From: Dactylonectria macrodidyma
Lineage: Eukaryota > Ascomycota > Sordariomycetes > Hypocreales > Nectriaceae
Length of the DNA: 64,000 nt
NCBI GenBank assembly: GCA_020744425.1
Contig: JAGMUV010000024.1
Location: 124,001-188,000, forward strand
Direction: 5' to 3'
Under the pieces are notes generated by a model. It did no database searches. It had not been told where the DNA came from and saw only the letters and a list, made by a program, of their open reading frames with translations. The translations under genes and the position numbers were made by a program. Below are positions 58,066 through 64,000 of the stretch, piece after piece (positions within the stretch are counted from its first letter, which is position 1; each line of letters opens with the position of its first letter).

Positions 58066-59044
58066 CTAAAGATGGTCCATACTTTCGCCAGGCGCCATGA
58101 TCGTTTCAAATGGCGAGTCCATAGCAAATTTGACAAACTTGAGCAAGAACTTTGTCCATTGGATCATTCGCTGTGGATCGGTTGTTCCTTCATGCTGGCG
58201 AAACTCAATAGTGTTGTGTTTCTGGAGGGACGTGAAGTTGACCTGTTTTATTGATCAGCACACATTTGGGCTGTAGACTGGAAGTTTCTCACCTTGAAGA
58301 ATCGAGAATCGCTGTACCCATCGTATTTCACGTCCCCGGGGCAGTATTTGAGGATTCCGTGAATCTCTGACACGGTGCCAGTGTTCCGGATCATCTGGTA
58401 GATTTGCGACATTCCCATGTCGCGAAGCAGATCGTTTCCGCGATTCGACATAACGTTTTCGTTTTCTACCGAACGATGTGTGGGGTGAAGGACATCCATG
58501 GCAACTAAGGCATTAATGTCAACTAGTGTACATGGCATGATGTGAGGGTTCATGGCATCTTACTTTCGAAACGACAGTAGAACATAGCAATCTTTTGAAC
58601 TTCGACCAAGGTGAACTCGGATCCGGGATTACCACGACCGATATGGACGTGGAGACCAGTGCTGCGATTCGCTTTCCATTTGATGGTCCCATTAATAGCG
58701 TAGATGCCAGCTTGGAGCTCATCTGCCCAAGTGTGACTCTCCGAATTGTAGAATACCGGAGAAATGACCTCAAATCCAAACCGTTTCTTGAAAGCAGAAT
58801 CGTCTGCGTCAGATTCTGAGGTTACCTCACTCACAGTTACGTCAACCGTGACGTTCCAAATCATGTAGTTTGGACCAGAACCACGCGTAGTCGAAGGGAA
58901 ATAGGCGCGAGAAGAAAGCCCGGAATTATTGAGAGCTTCGGCGACGAGGCCAACCTGCTGCTCCACGCGAGAAGGGAATGGGTCGGAAGACTGGGCGAAG
59001 CTCAGAACGACGCCCTCAATCTCAAGGCCGACCGAGAGAGACAT
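58066..59044 (-). CDS. Putative amidoligase (COOH-NH2 ligase, glutamine-synthetase-like fold)
   Basis: Minus-strand exons are 59044-58564, 58504-58293 and 58242-58066, encoding 289 residues. The pattern fits the fungal putative amidoligase family, which shares the glutamine-synthetase/gamma-glutamyl-cysteine-ligase fold and is predicted to form amide or isopeptide bonds using ATP. Diagnostic segments are the N-terminal GLEIEG (metal/ATP acidic pair), RFGFEVISPVFY, TGLHVHIGRGNPG with the conserved histidines, and the C-terminal strand HNTIEFRQHEGT with acidic and basic catalytic-type residues. No signal peptide or membrane segment is present. Substrates are unknown for the whole family. It lies 232 bp downstream of a gamma-glutamyl cyclotransferase-like gene on the same strand. 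A frame in phase with its ATG extends upstream beyond a TGA at 59057, so an alternative start or an upstream exon is possible. Confidence 0.8.
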
Positions 59045-59056
59045 TGTTTGGGAGGC

Positions 59057-59326
59057 TCACTCGTGGAGGTAGGGTCTGAGGTCGATGCTTTGCTGCTTGG
59101 TGATCTTCGTCGGTGTGTCTGGGAGGTTCGCCGAGGGTGCTTGGAAAAGAAACTCGCCCCTGGTGGGTGCGTGAGAACCGCAAGACGTTTGTTCCAAGCA
59201 AGAGCCGACGGAATCAACCAATTGTTTGATGTCGGCAGCTGTCACCAGGCCGGCCAGTGAAGAGCAAGGAAGGTGCCTACTCCTCCCCGACAAGCTCCAT
59301 TCCATCGAAGAGGTCAATCCAATCAT
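59057..59326 (-). other. 89-codon open frame in phase with and just upstream of the amidoligase
   Basis: It starts with ATG at 59326, overlaps the end of the cyclotransferase gene by 50 nt in another frame, and stops with TGA only four codons before the amidoligase ATG, in the same frame. The part after the overlap (DIKQLVDSVGSCLEQTSCGS ... SIDLRPYLHE) looks protein-like. It could be an upstream open reading frame, a relic of a longer amidoligase, or chance. Confidence 0.3.
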
Positions 59327-59741
59327 CCAGTCTTTCAGAAATGAAGGTTTCTAGTTCCCAGGGCTCAGATAACAAGGCTTCTGAATCTCCATCCCAGACA
59401 TACAAGTCTGCCTCAACAGCATCTCCGGTCTCCAGAATGACCGTCACAGGCGTCACCTTGTACAATTCACCTTCAAAGTCATCCAGCTTTTTGCGTTGGG
59501 AGGTGGTCTCAAGATTGAGCAGATACCCATCCACGTAGGAGTCCTCGTTATGTTTAATAACCGCTGGGTAGTCGCAATGGCGTAGTGAAAATCGTGCATA
59601 TCCATAGACCTTGGCCGGGGCGGTGAGAGCAGCCACGGCCTCGGTATTAGAGGCATCACCTGTCAAAGCCCAGGCAAGAAGGGGCAGTGCACGCAGAGTG
59701 CCATATACGAAGAGCAGTCTTGGTTTTGATAGGTCGGACAT
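59277..59741 (-). CDS. AIG2-like gamma-glutamyl cyclotransferase
   Basis: This intronless frame encodes 154 residues, the normal length for the AIG2/GGCT fold. Such enzymes release 5-oxoproline from gamma-glutamyl amines or peptides. The substrate-loop motif FVYGTLR (residues 11-17) opens the protein, and LDDFEGELY carries the catalytic glutamate, here Glu90. VDGYLLNLETT and EADLYVWDGD are the usual core strands. No targeting signal is present, so a cytosolic location is likely. The start ATG is the first with the short MSDLSKPRLL lead typical of the family. On its 3' side, on the same strand, is the putative amidoligase; the two reactions are chemically opposed or sequential, which suggests a shared pathway. 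A further open frame upstream could be spliced to it (listed separately). Confidence 0.88.
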   Translation of the reverse strand: MSDLSKPRLLFVYGTLRALPLLAWALTGDASNTEAVAALTAPAKVYGYARFSLRHCDYPAVIKHNEDSYVDGYLLNLETTSQRKKLDDFEGELYKVTPVTVILETGDAVEADLYVWDGDSEALLSEPWELETFISERLDDWIDLFDGMELVGEE

Positions 59742-60214
59742 CGTGAGGGGCAGGTGCTGCGAATTGTGACAACTCGAGTATCGTGAGGACGGCAGATGCT
59801 GTGAGTTCTGATTACTTGGACCTCAGGAGGCTGTGTGATGGTTTCGAGAATGGTTTTCGGCAGATATGTTGGAGCGAACCGGTCTTTTATACCCAAACAA
59901 ATTGTGGGCAAGGCGATCAAGGTGTCATTCTCAGGTAGGTTTGCAGATTCTTCTGCATCCCAAACCTTCCACGCAAACGTGATGTTGCTGCCTGTTCGCA
60001 CAACCTTCATCACATGATTTTCTGGTGACCCACGGCCCAGATGCAGCGCATGGAAGCTGCCAAACCGGTAATGCACGTGGTGAATCCGAAGGTACCAGTA
60101 GTGGTTGTTACGTGTTCCGGGTGAGCTACTGGCAAGGCACCAGACGGGGGCTTTAATAGCGGACCTAGGCCCTAGAACAGAGGGCCAGAGATTAATCTTA
60201 CACCTACATGACCC
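59663..60214 (-). other. 183-codon open frame without ATG, upstream of the cyclotransferase
   Basis: An uninterrupted minus-strand frame runs from 60214 to a stop at 59663. It has no ATG near its start and no recognised domain, but reads like real protein (HHVHYRFGSFHALHLGRGSP, ITFAWKVWDAEESANLPEN, LPTICLGIKDRFAPTYLPK). A GTAATC donor at 59815 and a CGCAG acceptor at 59757 would join it in frame to the cyclotransferase ATG region. It may be an internal exon of a larger gene, a pseudogene or chance. Confidence 0.35.
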
Positions 60215-60488
60215 CTACCAGTGACCTACAGCTAGTGACCTGCATCCCACACTCTTCTCAATAGACATCTCAGAGTGGTATACTTATTTACCATGTCTAA
60301 TATTTAGATACCTATCCATATATAGCAGCATTTATCCCAATATGGAAACTTAACAAATAGCTATATTGCTTTTTAGAATTAACTAGTTTGATGGGGTGAC
60401 CATCGTCGCTTCAAAATGATTTCTAAATATTCCGTGGTGCCATCCACAAGTCATTTCTCATCCATAGATTATCGTATTCGCAGCTGTG
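59742..60488. other. Region between cyclotransferase and CFEM receptor
   Basis: About 750 bp. Its first half carries the ATG-less open frame described above. The part 60280-60480 is strongly AT-rich (TATATA, AATAAT-like), as for a terminator or a promoter edge. No further gene is seen. Confidence 0.5.
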
Positions 60489-62282
60489 TTAAAACGCGGA
60501 CCGTTCCCTGGCGACACTTTGTAGCTCGAGATCTTCGTCCCTGCTACTTGAATCCATATCCATATACGAGCTCTTAGTTTTTAGTTCAAATTTACTTCTT
60601 CTTTCACCCCTTTCACTACTGTCGTAGTGCTCAGGTGGGAGCTTCGGAAGCTCTTTGAAGCGGAGGTTCTGAGAGCCTGCCATGGCCTTGCTTTTCGGCC
60701 TCATGCTCGGCTCTCGGTTGGTTAGGTCGGTGAGGTCTCGGACTTTTGATCCTCTGACTGTGCTCAAGACACCTGGGATGCTCTTTATAAGAGGCCAGAG
60801 TGCAGGTAGACCAGCGCATGCTAACGCGCAAGACAACTCGACTACGGACCATATTATGCCGTCCACGTAGTCCCCTAGGAGTGTGATTAGTTTTTCTGTT
60901 GTGGTACACGAGAGAACAACTTACATGTCTGGTCTTGTGATTTGCCAAAAATGAGCACCGTCTTGAGACGTACCATGCTCGTGATACATGCACTGACTTT
61001 ATTAGCTCCGGGTACTCGAGACATCGAGAACGAAGACACCCACAATGACCCTACGCTAAAGACAAGAAGTAGCGCAATCCTTTTTCTCGTTGAGAGTTGT
61101 AGCTTCAGTATCTCTGGGATGGGCATGATGAGAAAGGCGATATCCTCGAAGATGGCTAATGCAGCACCGGCAAGGGCGATTTTAGTGAGATCAAGGCATT
61201 GGCGCTCTAAACTGCGGTCCCATATGGCAGCGACGGGACGACATTCGAAAATGACAAGACCCAGGAATAAAATGCCGTGGCCGACGAGGAAGGCTGCTCC
61301 CACCCAGACAGCAATCTGAAATTTGCGATTCGGGAAAATGCGCGCGTAAAAAGCGAGGAGCGATCCCTTTGCTGCAACTTGGATGACGATGTAAAGTATT
61401 TCGGATACATACATCATCTGAATTCGAGGTCAGAAATAAACGCTAACAAACTTTCAGATGTTCAAACCTTTAGAATAGGTACGGCGTGTGTCACATCCAC
61501 ATTCCAATAGTGAAGACCGAACCCCAACTTTGTGACTGCCGTAGTTACACGATTAGTGGGTGTTTTGAGAATAGATCGCAACACAAGCAGGTAGGTAAAG
61601 ACTAACCTGTGACCACGACGCCAATGAGAGCAGCCAGGATAACCTGTCGTTCTGTTTAGGAGCGAACGTTTTGAAAATGTAAGAGTGAACCTACCGTTGC
61701 AACAACCGTCATCCAATCATCCAACCAAAGCCTGCTGGTAACTTTGAGCCTCGAGATGGCTCTTAAGATTACAATCGGAAAGACGACAGCGGCGCACGCA
61801 ATTGCAGTTGCTAGGAGTTGATGCTGACGTGACTCTTTGGGGTATCCGGTGCAGAGTTTGTTCGAGAGTACTGAAACGGCTGGAGACGGAAAAACAAGTC
61901 AGATATCATTGAATTTGCGATTTCAAGTCGGTCACACATACTGGCTTGGTCTTTGTAGGTGCAAGACAGCTGGACGCATGTCGATATGTTTGACTGGAGC
62001 GCGACGTTCGGACACAGGCACTCCGGCAGGGCTGTGAGGTCACATGCTGCTGCTTGAACACCATCCAGAAGACAGGGGAGCTATTGCAAGTCTTGTCAGT
62101 CAAAATGAGCAATGGAGGCATGATATTTGAAGCTGGAAGTGATTGCGTACTGAACAATTGGGAAGTAGCCCTATCAGCTCGGTTGCGGAGCTCGAGTCCT
62201 GGCTAGCTACAAAAGGCGCATTGGCAATACACAAGAACAGCAACAAGGCCCATGAGTCTCGAAACGTTTCCTTGAACAGCAT
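60489..62282 (-). CDS. CFEM-containing PTH11-like receptor
   Basis: Minus-strand exons are 62282-62151, 62080-61942, 61879-61695, 61643-61607, 61535-61468, 61417-61044, 60992-60925 and 60874-60489, encoding 462 residues. A signal peptide (WALLLFLCIANAPFVASQ) is followed by a complete eight-cysteine CFEM domain: Cys43, 47, 57, 65, 67, 79, 84 and 100. Seven-helix rhodopsin-like architecture follows, with LWLDDWMTVVATVILAALIG, GLHYWNVDVTHAVPILK, YIVIQVAAKGSLLAFYARIF, FECRPVAAIWD, EDIAFLIMPIPEILKL and FSVGSFACITSMVRLK. The C-terminal tail is cytoplasmic and charged (YDSSERGERRSKFELK). Such receptors act in surface or host sensing upstream of G-protein/cAMP signalling in plant-associated fungi. 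Exon 4 is only 37 nt. It shares strand with the cyclotransferase and amidoligase genes. Confidence 0.92.
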
Positions 62283-62928
62283 TGCGTATACCTGAACGCC
62301 ACAGGCGATGGGGCTTCGAGGAATGAGGTTTGGATTCCTGCCTCCAACGTCATGAACGAAGCCGGAGCATTTGCGGAGATTTTTTTTGACGAAGGATTTT
62401 AGGGGTCGGTACTAGAGGTGCCTCGCACATATATTCCTGCAGAGGAACGGCTCGAGTCAGCCATTTGTCAGACGGGAGGGTCGCGCCGGGGAGGTCTGAC
62501 ATGCACGTTTCGCTTCATCTGGGTCGCAGAACGCCACTACGGAGGGGCGTCTTCTAACCCACCGTTTCCCCCTTGTTTGGTTTCAACTTGTATTTAGTTA
62601 CGTCTACACAGTCAGCGGCGGGGTGGGGATTGTTGGTGAGTCGTGTTTAGGCTGCTTGGCAAAGTAAGCATTGCGAGCAGGGATTTGAGGAAGTACTTCT
62701 GTTTTCGGCATACATCACACTGAGAAAGTCTTCAATCACCCGGTGACAGAATAGAGTTACCTGTTTCAGGTCTCCATCATTTGAAGAAAAGTTATTGGAC
62801 TTACTGTATAATTTTTGAGTTTCAACCCATTTATCACCACGACCATTGCTTCTTCCCACTTTCACTAAAAAAACCTTATGACGAAAAATCGAGTTGACTG
62901 TGGTCCGTTTAGGCTGTCCTCGGCTCTG

Positions 62929-62990
62929 TCATAGCCATCGCTTTGACCCCCGAGACCCTTTAGCTCGTTCATAGCCCATCGCTTGGACCC
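62929..62990 (+). repeat. Imperfect 21-bp direct repeat
   Basis: TCATAGCCATCGCTTTGACC (62929-62948) recurs as TCATAGCCCATCGCTTGGAC (62969-62988), with the starts 40 bp apart. A shorter third match is at 63149. Confidence 0.7.
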
Positions 62991-63702
62991 TCGCTTGTGG
63001 CAATTCCACTTCTTTCACAGACAAGGTACGGAATGGTGGCCGCGTTGCTGGGGCGTTATATTGCGGCATTCAAAATTGTGAAACCCCTGCGTCTCCTAGC
63101 TTCGGACAATAGGCCCAAAAACCCTTAGCTGGGCTTAGCACGATCGGTCATAGCCCCACGAGACGGATCAGCTGCATCGGCATCTGGGAACGTTTTTGGA
63201 TCGGGTCAGGGGAGAGCCTAAAGTGCGTTACATTTAACCCGTCTGCTAATCTTCTCGCGCCTATAGAACCAGTGCACATTCCCTTTCTGCTCGCGGGAGC
63301 GGCAGACCGGGCAGTTGCGACAGGGTGCTTCGCGATTGGCTCCGCGGAGCCTTGTCCTTATGGATACCCAGCTCCGCGCAAGTGCTTTTTCTCAATTTCG
63401 GAGCGTGGCGAACCGGGATGTTACCTTCCTCTGAGGAGGGGCACTTGATGTGATTGAAGAAGAATCTCAGAACACCATCTTCAATGTTACGCGAACGGTT
63501 CGGCTCGTATACCGAGTGTGGAAGGCAAGCAGGCCGTCCCGTGAACCCCTGGTCCAAGTTCAGAGCCTTCTTTGTTGTTGGTAGCATCACCTGCAGTTTC
63601 CCCAGAGTGGAAGTAGTGACGGTGGACCCGGTGAATACGATGCATTGATCTTGTAATATCCAGTGCATGAAGTTTGAATACGAGTTGAATGTTGAGTGGG
63701 AG

Positions 63703-63708
63703 TATAAA
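63703..63708 (+). promoter_or_regulatory. TATA box of the partial secreted-protein gene
   Basis: TATAAA lies 233 bp before the ATG at 63941, a plausible core promoter distance given a normal 5' leader. Confidence 0.35.
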
Positions 63709-63940
63709 GGGAAGGTGATGAGGCGAACAAGAAGTCATCTCTAGCACAACCGATAGATAGCTCGGTTCCCCTACGTACGACACCTTCTTTTGCGACCCCT
63801 GTTTGCTTCATCTTTCACTCCTACCACACCGTGGCAGTGAAGAGTCGCCACTCGTGCGCTTGAGGCAAGAGAGGCGAACAGCAAGATTCCACTTTTGGGA
63901 CCGGACCAAAATATCGGATGAATAGTTCCGATTGAGCAAC

Positions 63941-64000
63941 ATGCGCTGGCAACACTCTCTTCTGTCGGCCTTCTTGGCTTCGACTGTTCCTGCATCTGCA
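63941..64000 (+). CDS. Start of a secreted protein gene, cut by the window edge
   Basis: The first 20 codons read as a textbook signal peptide: Met-Arg-Trp-Gln-His, a hydrophobic stretch (LLSAFLASTVPA) and a final Ala-Ser-Ala, which is a good signal-peptidase site. The ATG follows AGCAAC. The rest lies outside the window, so the product cannot be named. Confidence 0.6.
   Translation, partial: MRWQHSLLSAFLASTVPASA

Larger units (their letters stand above)
62283..63940. other. Intergenic, divergent promoters
   Basis: This 1.66-kb region lies between the CFEM receptor (minus) and the secreted protein at 63941 (plus). No gene is supported. It has the imperfect repeat TCATAGCC(C)ATCGCTT at 62929 and 62969, with a third TCATAGCCCC at 63149. 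Confidence 0.55.

Noticed and set aside
1..64000. tRNA, rRNA, CRISPR arrays and intact transposons
   Set aside because: No A/B-box pair with cloverleaf, no spaced identical repeats, and no transposase or reverse-transcriptase motif was found by reading both strands; a tRNAscan or RepeatMasker run would confirm.

Overview
The window is nuclear DNA of a filamentous ascomycete, most likely a Sordariomycete. That placement is an inference from gene content and intron style. Introns are short (about 37 to 97 nt), usually GT-AG with CTAAC/CTGAC-like branch points. The gene families are typical of Pezizomycotina: a Zn2Cys6 regulator, PTH11-like and CFEM receptors, a PDR transporter, a TRI12-type MFS carrier, GH3 and GH64 glycosidases and a carotenoid oxygenase. 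There is no sign of bacterial operons, CRISPR, rRNA or tRNA. Nineteen protein genes can be assembled exon by exon, plus the first codons of a twentieth at the right edge.

Layout. 1-5.7 kb: no supportable gene, rich in pyrimidine tracts and small repeats. 5.7-14.7 kb: cytosolic GH3 beta-glucosidase with PA14 insert, a DUF2306-type membrane protein, a kinetochore Fta4-like protein and a seven-exon cytochrome P450. 17.3-27.9 kb: housekeeping core with a carotenoid oxygenase, mitochondrial Isu1, Ubp14 deubiquitinase and Mad2. 28.4-33.3 kb: a 719-residue unknown protein that looks like the C-terminal half of large fungal sacsin-like proteins, followed by 2.5 kb of gene-poor DNA. 33.4-35.8 kb: secreted GH64 beta-1,3-glucanase and a thioredoxin with a CPPC active site. 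40.1-56.7 kb: membrane and transport block with a PTH11-like rhodopsin-fold protein, a DHA-type MFS transporter, a glycerate kinase, a TRI12-type MFS transporter, a full-length PDR ABC transporter and a divergently placed, very short Zn2Cys6 protein. 58-62.3 kb, all on the minus strand: a putative amidoligase, an AIG2-like gamma-glutamyl cyclotransferase and a CFEM-PTH11-like receptor. At 63.94 kb a secreted protein begins and runs off the window.

How genes may work together. The PDR transporter and the short Zn2Cys6 protein share a 741-bp divergent promoter that carries a CCG-N4-CGG element and a 10-bp inverted repeat. This suggests a self-contained efflux/regulator pair, but no polyketide synthase, NRPS or terpene cyclase lies in the block, so it is not a classical metabolite cluster. 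The tightest functional pair is the amidoligase next to the cyclotransferase. One is predicted to build an amide or isopeptide bond and the other to cleave gamma-glutamyl amides, so together they could form a small make-and-break system. This is the best candidate here for an undescribed system.

Exon coordinates were worked out by hand from splice signals and reading frame. Every spliced model listed gives a total coding length divisible by three. Family names come from recognised motifs, not database searches.
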